Part shown: piece after piece, positions 16,916 to 26,177 of the stretch
Position numbering within the stretch: the stretch's first letter is position 1
How the letters are laid out: every line of letters starts with the position of its first letter
Position numbers and translations under genes: made by a program
The notes under the pieces: generated by a model
Databases searched by the model: none
Seen by the model: the letters and a program-made list of their open reading frames with translations, nothing else
What the model was told of the DNA's origin: nothing
Assembly (NCBI GenBank): GCA_965223255.1
Contig: CBDCWA010000003.1
Span: forward strand, 1-64,000
Length of the DNA stretch: 64,000 bases
DNA from: CBDCWA01 sp965223255
GTDB taxonomy: Bacteria > Pseudomonadota > Alphaproteobacteria > Rhizobiales > Hyphomicrobiaceae
Direction: 5' to 3'

Positions 16916-17676
16916 TAAAGCTCGGCGCGAAGCTTCAATGCAATATCTGGCAAATCCGTTGTAAAGGCGCTAACGCCTCTGGTGAGGGCGCGTCGCGTCT
17001 GGGCTTCTGACTTTACGGCGTAGACGCCGAGCCGGATGTCCGCCGCGCGCGCACGCTCAACGTCTCCCTCTTCCAGCAGATCGACTGGGAATGCAATCTC
17101 CGGAACGTCTTGTTCTTTTGCCAATTGGATCGCGCCATTAACGCCCCCCAACTCCGCCAACCTGGGCGCATTGATGAGACCAATGAGCGGAGCATTGGGT
17201 ACGATAGATCTGATAGTGGACAGATAAGACCATGTAAACGACGTGAATATCGTACGCTCAAGCATCTGAGCGCTGCGCAATGCATCTGTGGCAATCTCCA
17301 CTAAAGAATTATATTCAAGCCGATTATAATCCGCCTTGAGCTCAAGCCGAAGAACAATTCCAGTCGGTTTCAAGAGGGCCAAAAGATCATTCAAGTGAGG
17401 AACACACTCTCCGCCTGTGTTCTTCAGCTCTATGGACTGCAACGTTTGCCAGTCATAGTCATGCACCACTCCAGACCCCAGCGTTGTACGATCCAAGGTC
17501 GGGTCGTGAATGACGACTGGCTCGTCGTCGGCTGAAAGATGAATGTCTGTTTCAATCTGGTCGACACCAAGGTCAATGGCGCCACGGAACGCCATCGGGC
17601 TGTTTTCCGGCCATAATAGTGCACCGCCGCGATGCGCCGCGATGGCAGTACTAAATCGTTCCTTCTCAATTGCCAT
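16915..17676 (-). CDS. glycerophosphodiester phosphodiesterase family protein
   Basis: A 253-residue GDPD TIM-barrel. Active-site signatures are complete: His15-Arg16 (AHRGG), Glu24 (PENS), Glu42 and Asp44 (IETDIHLS) and His57 (VIHDPT). The family splits glycerophosphodiesters into glycerol-3-phosphate and an alcohol. The ATG with AGGGA at suitable distance was chosen over a GTG six codons upstream. It is first in a two-gene minus operon with a metallophosphoesterase and is divergent from a Dpp-type ABC importer, which may bring in its substrate. It has no signal peptide, so it acts in the cytoplasm. Confidence 0.9.
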   Translation of the reverse strand: MAIEKERFSTAIAAHRGGALLWPENSPMAFRGAIDLGVDQIETDIHLSADDEPVVIHDPTLDRTTLGSGVVHDYDWQTLQSIELKNTGGECVPHLNDLLALLKPTGIVLRLELKADYNRLEYNSLVEIATDALRSAQMLERTIFTSFTWSYLSTIRSIVPNAPLIGLINAPRLAELGGVNGAIQLAKEQDVPEIAFPVDLLEEGDVERARAADIRLGVYAVKSEAQTRRALTRGVSAFTTDLPDIALKLRAEL

Positions 17677-17889
17677 TATCACTTTCCCTGCCACGTTGCG
17701 GCTAGAGCCAAGCTAGCGCGTCCGCTGACCAGCCAGATGCGGGCCGGCCAAATGATAGCCGATAACTTGCAGATTGCTATAACATTGGCTTTTGGATACC
17801 GTCATCAATCTGAAACACCAATAGCGGAGTGTGTCCTGGATTTTTGAGTCTATCGGCCTTTTTCGTTTGGAACTCGTGAGGATGGAAAA

Positions 17890-19533
17890 ATGGTAAAAAC
17901 ACTTTGGCGGTGTGGAATTCTGACCGCTGTCGCGCTGTCAGCTACACTCTTTGGGTCACCGGAAGCTCTTGCGGACAAGCGGCCCGATATCGTCGTCGCG
18001 GTCAATAAGTTGCCGCGATCATTGGAGCCCGTCGAGAAGACTGGTAACGTTGATGTCCGGGTACATTATTCAGTATACGATACCCTAATCCGGCGAGACT
18101 TCCTGAAGTCGAAAGGCGGCGCCCCTAAACTCATACCCAGCCTTGCCGTCTCATGGAAACGCATCGATGCCCGCACGCTTGAGCTAAAACTTCGCAAGGG
18201 TGTAAAGTTTCATGACGGTAGCGCATTCACGGCGGATGATGTCGTCTTCACGTTTTCTCCAAAACGGATTTCCGGAAAAAAAGCGCTGTTGCGGCGTGGC
18301 CGACGATATTTCGGTCACTTGAAATCGGTCAAAAAGATTGATGACCATACCGTTCGCATCGTCACCAAGAAGCCTGACCTGCTCCTAGAGCAGCGCCTTG
18401 CAACGTACGCCGCCTGGGTGATCAGCAAAAAGCAGTGGTTCTCCCACAAGAAAGCGGGAGAGGAATGGGCCGCAAAACAGCCGCAACCAGAAAAGGGCAG
18501 CAAAGCTCCAAAACCTAGTTGGATGCAATATGCCTTAAAGAAGATTCGCTGGAACCCGGTGGGTACCGGCCCGCTCAAGTTTAAGGGCTGGAAGAAAAAG
18601 AGTTTTGTCGCGTTCACTGCAAACGACAATTACTTCCTCGGCAAACCCAACTTTAAATCGGTTACATTCAAAGCGGTTCCCGAACAGGCGACACGCATTG
18701 CCGGGCTTGTAGCCGGTGACTTCCAAATGATCGTGGACGTCGCACCAGACCAATTCAAAGTCTTAAAGGGCTATAAGGATATTGACGTTAGATCTGTCGT
18801 ACTCGAAAACTCTGCCGTCTTGTTCTTGTCACCGGCAGCAAAGAAATTGAGCGACAAGCGCCTGCGCCAGGCGATGAGCCTTGCCATTGATCGCGCGGCA
18901 TTGCGCAAAGCGTTGTGGCAGAACAAGAACTACACGCCTAAGGGTCATCAATTGCCGAATTACGGGCAGATGTATAACCCCAAGCGTAAGGGTTACGTAT
19001 ACGATCCTGCTAAAGCGGCAAAGCTCGTCAAGGCGTCGGGTTACGATGGAAGCAAAATAAGCTTCCGGGTCATTCCGAACTATTACCTCAATGGCGTGGA
19101 AGCCGCGCAGATCATTCAGCAGATGTGGCAGAAGGTCGGGATAAATGCGCGCCTCGACATGGTCGATAACTTCAAACAGGTGCGTGCCAAAGGTGTAGAG
19201 GTCTATCTGTGGTCGAACACCTATCGCCTGCCCGATCCAACCGGAGCAATCTATATTCTTTACGGCAAGCGCGCCGCCGTACAGCGCAGGTACAAACTGT
19301 GGAAGGCCCCCAAGGCATTCAACGATGGCCTGGACCGTATCCTTGCTTCGGGCGATCCAAAGGAACGCTATGAGACCTTCCAAAAGGTGTTGGACATCTT
19401 CGAAGATGAAATGCCGGCAACGATCCTTTACAATCCTCTCTACAGCTATGCTGTGAAGAAGAACATCGATTGGCAGCCCTATCCAATCTTCTACATGGAC
19501 TTCCGTCCCGATGTGCTGAAGATCAAGGGTTGA
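17890..19533 (+). CDS. ABC transporter substrate-binding protein (SBP family 5)
   Basis: A 547-residue periplasmic binding protein of the oligopeptide/nickel/opine class. A signal peptide ends near residue 28 (SPEALA), followed by the family-typical KLPRSLEPV and RRDFLKSKGGAPKLIPSLAVSW. The signature LELKLRKGVKFHDGSAFTADDV is clear near residue 97. It is the first gene of a complete importer (SBP, two ATPases, two permeases). The mature protein is unusually lysine-rich, as is the TctC-type protein near 55 kb. The ligand is not evident; the divergent phosphodiesterase genes hint at a phosphorylated glycerol compound, though peptide-type ligands remain possible. Confidence 0.9.
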   Translation: MVKTLWRCGILTAVALSATLFGSPEALADKRPDIVVAVNKLPRSLEPVEKTGNVDVRVHYSVYDTLIRRDFLKSKGGAPKLIPSLAVSWKRIDARTLELKLRKGVKFHDGSAFTADDVVFTFSPKRISGKKALLRRGRRYFGHLKSVKKIDDHTVRIVTKKPDLLLEQRLATYAAWVISKKQWFSHKKAGEEWAAKQPQPEKGSKAPKPSWMQYALKKIRWNPVGTGPLKFKGWKKKSFVAFTANDNYFLGKPNFKSVTFKAVPEQATRIAGLVAGDFQMIVDVAPDQFKVLKGYKDIDVRSVVLENSAVLFLSPAAKKLSDKRLRQAMSLAIDRAALRKALWQNKNYTPKGHQLPNYGQMYNPKRKGYVYDPAKAAKLVKASGYDGSKISFRVIPNYYLNGVEAAQIIQQMWQKVGINARLDMVDNFKQVRAKGVEVYLWSNTYRLPDPTGAIYILYGKRAAVQRRYKLWKAPKAFNDGLDRILASGDPKERYETFQKVLDIFEDEMPATILYNPLYSYAVKKNIDWQPYPIFYMDFRPDVLKIKG

Positions 19534-19559
19534 CACAACAGACAGGAAAGCCACGCGCC

Positions 19560-20528
19560 TTGCAGCCGGTCCTAGAAATTCAGGACCTCGCCATCACCTT
19601 CGACACGGAGGAAGGCGAGGTCTTGGCTGTTTCGGATGTTTCCTTCAAAGTCGAGACCGGCCAGACCCTTGGGATCGTTGGCGAGTCTGGCTGCGGCAAG
19701 ACCGTGTCCTGCCACGCAATCTTGGGGCTGACACCGGAGAACGGCAGTGTAAGTGCCGGTGAAATTTACTTTGAGGGCAAATCTCTCGTTGACCAAACGT
19801 CCCGCCATCGCGATGCCGTGCGTGGTAAAGACATCGCCATGATTTTTCAGGATCCAGCCTCGGCTCTAAATCCGGTTCATACGATTGGCCGGCAAATTGC
19901 CGAGAGCCTTATTCTACACCAGGACATGTCCGCCAAAATGGCGCGTGAAGAAGCGCTCTCGTTACTTGAAAGAGTGGGCATCCCCGATGGCGAGGCTCGC
20001 TTTGACAATTATCCGCACCAGCTTTCTGGTGGTATGAACCAGCGCGTGATGATTGCGATGGCTATGGCTTGCCAGCCCAAGGTCCTCATCGCAGATGAAC
20101 CGACAACTGCTCTGGACGTTACCATCCAGGCGCAAATTCTCGACTTGCTTCGCACCTTACAATCTGAGCAGGGTATGGCGCTCATTCTCATCACCCATGA
20201 CCTTGGCGTGATCGCAGAAATGGCGGATCACGTCGTGGTAATGTACGCCGGTCGGGTTGTAGAGGAGGCCTCGGTCGAGGGTCTATTCTCCGCTCCTCGC
20301 CATCCTTATACACAGGGTCTGCTGAACTCGCTGCCGCGCGTTGACCAAAAGACGCTATTAAAACCTATAAGTGGATCGGTCCCTTCTCCATTGGAACGCC
20401 AAGAGGGTTGTGCTTTTGCACCGAGGTGTCCGCAAACGACCTCAACCTGCAAGCAACGTGTGCCGCAGCTCGAGCGCGTCGCACTTGCACGTTCGGTGGC
20501 CTGTTTTCACCCAGTCGCACCGTCATGA
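19560..20528 (+). CDS. ABC transporter ATP-binding protein (DppD/OppD type)
   Basis: About 322 residues. Walker A is GESGCGKT, the signature LSGGMNQRV and Walker B VLIADEPTTALD. The C-terminal oligopeptide-transporter extension has the Cys motif GCAFAPRCP. No ATG fits. A TTG with AGGAAAG nine bases upstream was chosen; another TTG overlapping the binding-protein stop codon thirty bases earlier is possible, so the exact start is uncertain. Its end overlaps the next ATPase gene by four bases (ATGA), showing coupling. It drives import through the two permeases downstream. Confidence 0.88.
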   Translation: MQPVLEIQDLAITFDTEEGEVLAVSDVSFKVETGQTLGIVGESGCGKTVSCHAILGLTPENGSVSAGEIYFEGKSLVDQTSRHRDAVRGKDIAMIFQDPASALNPVHTIGRQIAESLILHQDMSAKMAREEALSLLERVGIPDGEARFDNYPHQLSGGMNQRVMIAMAMACQPKVLIADEPTTALDVTIQAQILDLLRTLQSEQGMALILITHDLGVIAEMADHVVVMYAGRVVEEASVEGLFSAPRHPYTQGLLNSLPRVDQKTLLKPISGSVPSPLERQEGCAFAPRCPQTTSTCKQRVPQLERVALARSVACFHPVAPS

Positions 20529-21526
20529 CCGATCCCGGACAACAGAACGAGCCAACCGCTCCGCCATTGCTCGTGGTGGACCAACTCTCTCGCCACTTTA
20601 GGGGACAACGCCGTTACCCACTCCAACCCCGCCGCGTGACCAGAGCCATAGACGGCATAAGCTTTGCGTTGCATGCCAAGGAGACGCTCGGCTTGGTTGG
20701 CGAAAGTGGATGCGGAAAATCGACCACGGGGCGCATTGTCTTAGGAATGGATCAACCAACCACGGGCAGCGTCATCTATGACGGCAACAATTGGAGCACA
20801 ATAACAAGTCGGCAATGGCGACTCATGCGCCAGAATGTACAGCTCATTTTTCAAGACCCCTTGTCGTCATTGGATCCCCGGATGCAGGTCAGCGACCAGA
20901 TTCGTGAACCGCTCGATATCCATGATATCGGCGACAGCGCAAATCGCAGCACCCGCGTTCTTGATGTACTAGATGCCGTTGGTCTGCCGGCTGCCATCGC
21001 GACGCGCTATCCGCATGAATTGAGCGGCGGTCAACAGCAGCGTGTCGTTATAGCTCGCGCATTGATACTGGAGCCGAAACTTCTGGTTTGCGATGAACCT
21101 GTGGCTGCATTGGATGTCTCCGTTCAAGCACAGGTTATAAATCTGCTTGCACAACTTCAGGAGCGCTTCGATATTGCTTACTTGTTCATCTCTCATGATC
21201 TGAAAATCGTCCGGCATATCTCGCATCGTGTCGCCATAATGTATCTCGGACAGATCGTGGAGACTGGCGCCACGGACACAATTTTTAACAGGCCGCGCCA
21301 TCCATATACTGAGGCGCTCATTTCCGCGATACCCGTGCCCGATCCAAGCCAGCGGCGTGAGCGCATAATCTTAAAGGGGGATCTGCCGAGCCCGGCAAAC
21401 CCACCGCCGGGCTGTCGTTTTCATACCCGATGTCCGAAGGCCACTGCTGTCTGTACCGAGGCACCCCCGCCGCTGAAACAGTTGCAAGATGGCCGCGAAG
21501 TGGCCTGTCACCTGGTGCAGGAATGA
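20525..21526 (+). CDS. ABC transporter ATP-binding protein (DppF/OppF type)
   Basis: A 333-residue second ATPase of the importer. Walker A is GESGCGKST, the signature LSGGQQQRV and Walker B LLVCDEPVAALD. The Q-loop region is LIFQDPLSSLDPR, and the C-terminal GCRFHTRCP extension matches oligopeptide-type ATPases. The ATG overlaps the previous gene's TGA, so the pair is translationally coupled. It forms a heterodimer with the preceding ATPase. This start is preferred to an upstream in-frame one because the overlap is of the standard kind and the homologous N-terminus begins soon after it. Confidence 0.9.
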   Translation: MTDPGQQNEPTAPPLLVVDQLSRHFRGQRRYPLQPRRVTRAIDGISFALHAKETLGLVGESGCGKSTTGRIVLGMDQPTTGSVIYDGNNWSTITSRQWRLMRQNVQLIFQDPLSSLDPRMQVSDQIREPLDIHDIGDSANRSTRVLDVLDAVGLPAAIATRYPHELSGGQQQRVVIARALILEPKLLVCDEPVAALDVSVQAQVINLLAQLQERFDIAYLFISHDLKIVRHISHRVAIMYLGQIVETGATDTIFNRPRHPYTEALISAIPVPDPSQRRERIILKGDLPSPANPPPGCRFHTRCPKATAVCTEAPPPLKQLQDGREVACHLVQE

Positions 21527-21536
21527 AGGAGGACGA

Positions 21537-22475
21537 ATGAACCTGCAATTCATCGCCCTAAAGATTTTGCGCGCCCTGGTCACCATGTGGCTGGTCGTTA
21601 CAGCGGCCTTCTGCATCCTGCAGCTTTCCGGCGATCCAATTGAAATCATGCTTGGTGATGACGCCGAACCGGACGTCATTGAATACTACCGCGCCCTCTA
21701 TGGTCTCGATCAACCTCTCCATGTCCAATACGTAAGATACTTTGTTGGTATATTTTCCGGAGATCTCGGATTCTCTTTGATCGACGAGCAAGAAGTCTTG
21801 GCCATGATTGTTGAAGCCTTGCCGCACACGTTACTTCTTGGCGGCACGGCTCTGTTCATAAGCCTTGCGATTGGCATCCCCCTCGGAATCATTGCCGCAC
21901 TCAATCGAAACAAGCCGATCGACCGGTTTGCGATGAGCTTTGCTGTTTTCGGTTTTTCGATTCCAAACTTTTTTCTAGGGATCCTTCTGATCCTATTTTT
22001 CTCGCTTTGGCTACGCCTGCTACCGAGCTCGGGTAGCGGCACGGTCTGGCATCTCATTATGCCCGCTTTTACGCTCGGGCTATCAGCGGCCGGCTCGCTT
22101 GCGAGATTTTCGCGCTCCGCCATGCTCGAGGTGCTTTCGCGGTCATACATGCGCACTGCAGTCGCTAAGGGCGTGCCGCGCAGGCGGCGGATTTACCGTC
22201 ATGCATTACCCAACGCTGCGATTCCGCTCGTCACCGTCTTAGGATTTCGTGTTGGCGATCTCGTTGCCGGTTCGATTGTCACTGAGGCAGTGTTTGCATG
22301 GCCCGGAATTGGTCGTTTGCTAGTCACAGCGGTGGCGTCTAAGGATCTTGCGGTCGTCCAAGGTATCCTGCTGATGGTCGCGTTCACGATGGTCTTGGCC
22401 AATCTCTTGGTGGATCTAGCGTATGGTTGGATCGATCCACGTGTCAGGACAAGTACTGCGCTCGATAAGGAGTAG
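21537..22475 (+). CDS. ABC transporter permease (DppB type)
   Basis: A 312-residue inner-membrane permease with about six transmembrane segments. The N-terminal signature lies around VTAAFCILQLSGDPIEI, and the cytoplasmic EAA loop is GVPRRRRIYRHALPNAAIPL. A strong AAGGAGG precedes the ATG. The gene lies eleven bases after the second ATPase and abuts the DppC-type permease, completing a Dpp/Opp-type importer with the order binding protein, D, F, B, C. That order, with ATPases before permeases, differs from the common A-B-C-D-F order. Confidence 0.9.
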   Translation: MNLQFIALKILRALVTMWLVVTAAFCILQLSGDPIEIMLGDDAEPDVIEYYRALYGLDQPLHVQYVRYFVGIFSGDLGFSLIDEQEVLAMIVEALPHTLLLGGTALFISLAIGIPLGIIAALNRNKPIDRFAMSFAVFGFSIPNFFLGILLILFFSLWLRLLPSSGSGTVWHLIMPAFTLGLSAAGSLARFSRSAMLEVLSRSYMRTAVAKGVPRRRRIYRHALPNAAIPLVTVLGFRVGDLVAGSIVTEAVFAWPGIGRLLVTAVASKDLAVVQGILLMVAFTMVLANLLVDLAYGWIDPRVRTSTALDKE

Positions 22476-22483
22476 TGACGAGA

Positions 22484-23377
22484 ATGGCGCATGCGGCAGA
22501 CAAGACCACGACGGACTCACAAGCCCCAATAGCTGGTGCCTCTAAACGGCGCACCTTGCCACCTCTGGTGATCATTTCGCTCGGATTCATTGCCATTGTC
22601 ACGTTCATTTTCATATTTGCCGGTGTATTGGCACCAAAGCACTACACGACAATAGACCTCATCAATCGGTTAAAGCCCCCTTCGTTTCTGGGAGGGCCGG
22701 AACAGTACCTCTTGGGCACGGACGAACTTGGCCGTGACTTGTTGAGCCGACTACTTTATGCAACGCAGTTCAGTATATTCGTCGCCATATTGGGAACAGG
22801 AATTGGGGCGGTTATCGGTACGTTCCTTGGCTTCGTCGCAGCGCATTTCAGGGGTTGGACCGAAGAAATCCTGATGATGCTCGTCGATGCGCAAGCATCG
22901 CTTCCCTTCATGCTGCTTGCGCTCGCCGTACTCGCCTTTTTTGGCAACAGCTTCGTGCTGTTCATTATCATCATGGGCATCAACGGTTGGGAGAATTACG
23001 CCCGCCTCACGCGTGGTATGGTCCTGGCCGCCAAGACGCAAGGATATGCCGTGGCCGTTCAATCACTTGGTGCTACGCCTGGCAGGATCTACTACCGGCA
23101 TATCCTGCCCAATATCCTGAGCGTACTGATCGTCCAATTCACCCTCAATTTTCCGTCTACCATTTTGCTGGAGACATCCTTGAGCTTTTTGGGACTAGGC
23201 ATTCAACCGCCAATGACAAGTCTCGGTCAAATGCTAGGCGCCGGGCGAACCCACTTGCTCTCGGCCTGGTGGATCGCAATCCTACCGGGCACGATGATAT
23301 TCCTCACAACGCTTTCAATCAGCATTATCGGCGACTGGCTGCGTGACCGCTTCGATCCCACGCTGCGCGGGCGGTAG
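22484..23377 (+). CDS. ABC transporter permease (DppC type)
   Basis: A 297-residue permease with an N-terminal transmembrane anchor, the periplasmic stretch with LLGTDELGRDLLSRLLYA typical of DppC, and the EAA loop GATPGRIYYRHILPN. It pairs with the preceding permease. The ATG lies eleven bases after AAGGAG; a GTG overlapping the previous stop codon (TAGTG) is closer than ribosomes usually use. It is the last gene of the importer operon. Downstream is an intergenic repeat with no clear terminator. Confidence 0.9.
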   Translation: MAHAADKTTTDSQAPIAGASKRRTLPPLVIISLGFIAIVTFIFIFAGVLAPKHYTTIDLINRLKPPSFLGGPEQYLLGTDELGRDLLSRLLYATQFSIFVAILGTGIGAVIGTFLGFVAAHFRGWTEEILMMLVDAQASLPFMLLALAVLAFFGNSFVLFIIIMGINGWENYARLTRGMVLAAKTQGYAVAVQSLGATPGRIYYRHILPNILSVLIVQFTLNFPSTILLETSLSFLGLGIQPPMTSLGQMLGAGRTHLLSAWWIAILPGTMIFLTTLSISIIGDWLRDRFDPTLRGR

Positions 23378-23466
23378 TGCTCTCGCTGAGAGTGTGCGTA
23401 AGACTAATTGACGGCAACAGATCAGATCTCACGGATCGATTGCGGGGCCCGAATTGATATCCATAA

Positions 23467-23580
23467 TGACTGCTTTTGGCCGGTCGCGCGCCCCATATTG
23501 CAACGCATTGGCAGTTATCACTAGAGCCGACATATCTTGTGCAGCGCGGACGCTCGCTCTTGAGTCAGAACGGACATAGG
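23467..23580 (+). repeat. dispersed intergenic repeat, family 1, copy B
   Basis: A near full-length copy. Its parts are ACTGCTTTTGGC, CCCCATATTGCAACGCATTG, GCAGTTATCACTAGAGCC, ACATATCTTGTGCAGCGCGG, GCTCGCTCTTGA and AACGGACAT. It shares long identical blocks with copy C about 1.2 kb away. On the minus strand it reads through without a stop as a short peptide containing ITANALQYG. Confidence 0.85.
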
Positions 23581-23668
23581 CAACAAAAAACTGCCGCCAC
23601 AAATCATAGTGGCGGCAAGCAATCAAACAAGGCAACAAAACTGGTTTAATAAAGCGCCCAGACAATTT

Positions 23669-24391
23669 CTATTTGAGAGATACGGGCTGAGCTCGATTGA
23701 ACTGGAACGTCAGCCGTACGTTGAAATTGTGCATATCATCAACACCAATGTCGTAAGCAACGCGATCTCCATCGTCGTCCGGCTGGTCGTGCAGCTTTGT
23801 TTCCAAACTGATGTAGTCGTATTGCACGCCAAGCAGCACATTGGGAGCAATTCTGTAAGCCAGTCCGGCGCCGACCGTCCAACCATGGTGCCACTCTTCA
23901 CTAAACCAGGTATCTGGCCCACCGGTCGCAAAAATGCTCAAGTCAACATTCGCGCCAGCATAGCCAGCCCTCACATAGACCAAGGCATTGCCGAGATCGT
24001 AGCCTAACCGTCCAACAGCGGACACTAGGGTATTAACTTCGGCGGTATGGTCATCATTCTGCGGACCGATCGTTGAGACAAAATCATCAGCGGACGTCAG
24101 GCTGACCGTGCCTTCGATACCCCAGACCCATCTGCCAGTTTGCATCTGGTATCCCAAATGCAAGCCGCCAGCAAAACCGTCGACATCTTGTGAAGGCTCA
24201 TCGCCATTAATTAGGCTGGACGCATCGGCAACCAGATCCCAATCTACGGTTCCTGTCAGATATCCCGCATGTATGCCCCCGTAAGCACCACTCCAGTCGG
24301 CGGCATGCACCTTAGAAGTGTGGCCCCACATGGCAAGGCAAATGGCGCTAGCGCCTACGACTGCAAATCGAAACTTATTGAATCTTAACAT
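23669..24391 (-). CDS. outer-membrane beta-barrel protein
   Basis: A 240-residue protein with a signal peptide ending near HAADWSG, a hallmark of porin-like alphaproteobacterial beta-barrels (the OmpA-like barrel or Omp25/31 group). The mature part shows alternating aromatic/glycine strands such as GAYGGIHAGYLTG, WVWGIEGTVSL, LGYDLGNALVYVRAGYAGANVD and WTVGAGLAYRIAPNVLLGVQYDYI, and ends in a strand with a Phe (LTFQF) near the C-terminus. It is likely a small eight-stranded barrel. It stands alone, flanked on both sides by copies of the same intergenic repeat. An upstream GTG is an alternative start. Confidence 0.85.
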   Translation of the reverse strand: MLRFNKFRFAVVGASAICLAMWGHTSKVHAADWSGAYGGIHAGYLTGTVDWDLVADASSLINGDEPSQDVDGFAGGLHLGYQMQTGRWVWGIEGTVSLTSADDFVSTIGPQNDDHTAEVNTLVSAVGRLGYDLGNALVYVRAGYAGANVDLSIFATGGPDTWFSEEWHHGWTVGAGLAYRIAPNVLLGVQYDYISLETKLHDQPDDDGDRVAYDIGVDDMHNFNVRLTFQFNRAQPVSLK

Positions 24392-24636
24392 GATGACCAC
24401 GCCCTAATGCAATACATCTCAACTAAAACTCAATAATGAGTTAGCACTTTATGAGCCGAGTATCCTGAAAACCGTGCCAAATTCTTGCCATTTTTCATCC
24501 TGCGTAACCGATTTGTCACAAACGAACTTATTCTCTGTTTTTCAAGATATTATCAAGCCTCGTCCGTGCTGAACGGCGCGTACTGGTGCATGATCGCCGA
24601 CCCGGAGCGAATGGGATTGTGCAAGGGAATTCGTTG

Positions 24637-24749
24637 AACTGCTTTTGGCCCGTCGCGCCCCCCATATTGCAAAGCAGTGGCAGTTATCTCTAGAGCCAAC
24701 ATACCTTGTGCAGCACGGAAGCTCGCTCTTGACCCACAACGGCCGTCGC
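24637..24749 (+). repeat. dispersed intergenic repeat, family 1, copy C
   Basis: A near full-length copy very similar to copy B: ACTGCTTTTGGCCCGTCGCG, CCCCATATTGCAAAGCAGTG, GGCAGTTATC, CTAGAGCC, ACATACCTTGTGCAGCACGG and AAGCTCGCTCTTGACCC. Together with copy B it brackets the beta-barrel gene in direct orientation. The rest of the 500-base gap (24392-24892) holds nothing else recognisable. Confidence 0.85.
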
Positions 24750-24892
24750 TGAAATTTCGACTTCCTTCGCACCAATCATGCGAGCTGCATAAAGCGGACC
24801 TGAGCAACCGCTGAATCGCGGTCACACACGACCGTCACTTTGATCAAACCACTGCCATCCGAACCCAAAAATAATTTGAGCCCTGAAACACA

Positions 24893-25132
24893 TCAAAGTG
24901 CGTAACCAACCAGGAGAACCGATTTAACTCGGAACCGATCCGCAATGTCGCCGTTTGGAAGTTGTGACAACGGATAGAAGAGCGCAAAGACCGAGGCGAC
25001 AAGGCTCACGCTTTGCATGGTTCCCGATAGGTCTAAGACGCGTTGGGGCAATATAGCGACGATCATACCAACGCCGATCATGACCAATGTTGCGCCAACA
25101 TTAACGACGACCAGTGTTATTGAATCTAACAT
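24893..25132 (-). pseudogene. truncated MFS transporter (N-terminal fragment)
   Basis: Seventy-nine residues covering only the first two transmembrane helices of a major facilitator. TM1 lies around VVVNVGATLVMIGVGMIVAI and the inter-helix motif A reads NGDIADRFRVKSVLL; then a stop follows. No continuation was found in the downstream sequence. The ATG has AGGGA upstream, so a real gene once began here. It can hardly work as a transporter and is best read as a relic of rearrangement. Confidence 0.75.
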
Positions 25133-25649
25133 AGAGGTTCCCTCAAGACGGCGCCCACGCAAACATTCCCTCATGCGTGCGCGAGCAACCAACCATTGGC
25201 GGTCACAAGACCGGTCGATGGACGGGCAAATGAAATTTGGCGGCTCCGAGAACGAGTACTTGGTGCAGAAACGTTTCGACACGTGACTGCTGCGCCAGGA
25301 GCATCATGAGCTCAACGTGCGCAGATCCCTACGCCTTCCGGCAGATCAGCAACCATGCCAAGAGCGCAAGTTGCCGTAAGCTCAAAAGCTTAGTGGCGGC
25401 AGAGGAGAAACAGACCAGACAAAGGTGCGAGTTCGTTCCATGAGGCAATGCTTTAAATTGTTTGTGATTAGACTCAAATCTTGCTCAGCCAGATTTTGCG
25501 ACGAGTCCGTTCCCGGCCGGGAGTAATAATTCGCTACGCCAGAGCAAGTCGGAAGCTGCTTGATGGTACAGCGGCCAAACCGGCAATGGTGTCCGATCGT
25601 CGAAACTAACCCTACTGTGAATCCTCTGACTTCGCACCAACCTTGTCGG
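25133..25649. other. gene-free stretch between two gene relics
   Basis: About 500 bases between the MFS fragment and the interrupted acetyltransferase. No reading frame looks protein-like, and neither repeat family is recognisable here. Confidence 0.5.
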
Positions 25650-26177
25650 TCAATCTTCAAGGATTAGCTCCATAGGGATGTAACGGATCCCGTGCTCGGT
25701 CGTTGCATTTCCGGTCTGCCGAAATCCCATCTACTGGTAGGCAGCTTTCGCGTAGGGCGATGAGTGCACAGTCACCTTCGACAAAGAAGGGTCCTTATGT
25801 TTTGCCCTCTCGACGGCGCGAGTGACCAATTCCTTGCCGATACCTTTCCCCCTTAGAGTTACAAACAACAATGCTATTCGGTCTGGCGGCACGAACTCGA
25901 GCACGCCAACGATTTTGCCAGATTTCTTTGCCACGAGCACCAGGCCGCCAGAAAGCACCCGTTCCGCAACGGCGGTTGGATTCACAAAGCGCAAAAACTC
26001 ATCTACTCCGCATTGGTCACAATCTGGTGCCACCAGTTCATCAAAGACCCGGTTCACGAGATCACAAACGACTGGCTCTTCACCAAAGGTCATTTCTTCG
26101 TAGGAGACTGTCTCCACGTGTCTATTCTTTCGACGATTGACTGCTCGCGCGGCCTTGTTCTGGCGCAAGTTCTCCAT
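25650..26177 (-). pseudogene. GNAT acetyltransferase interrupted by an in-frame TAG
   Basis: A GNAT-fold N-acetyltransferase. The acetyl-CoA loop reads RGKGIGKELV, and KIVGVLEFVPPDRIALLFV forms the preceding strands. After YAKAAYQ the frame meets TAG, yet it continues without interruption as MGFRQTGNATTEHGIRY then IPMELILED and a normal TGA. This is exactly the expected GNAT ending (YxxMGF ... IPME). One nonsense codon therefore splits an otherwise intact gene of about 175 residues. The true start is uncertain, with a GTG and several ATGs possible. It may be a recent inactivation, a read-through codon or a sequencing error. Confidence 0.8.

Noticed and set aside
23429..24825. Short minus-strand open frames sharing the phrase TANALQYG
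   Set aside because: They follow the repeat copies, differ in length and start, and have no shared ribosome site. They are better explained by the dispersed repeat than by genes.
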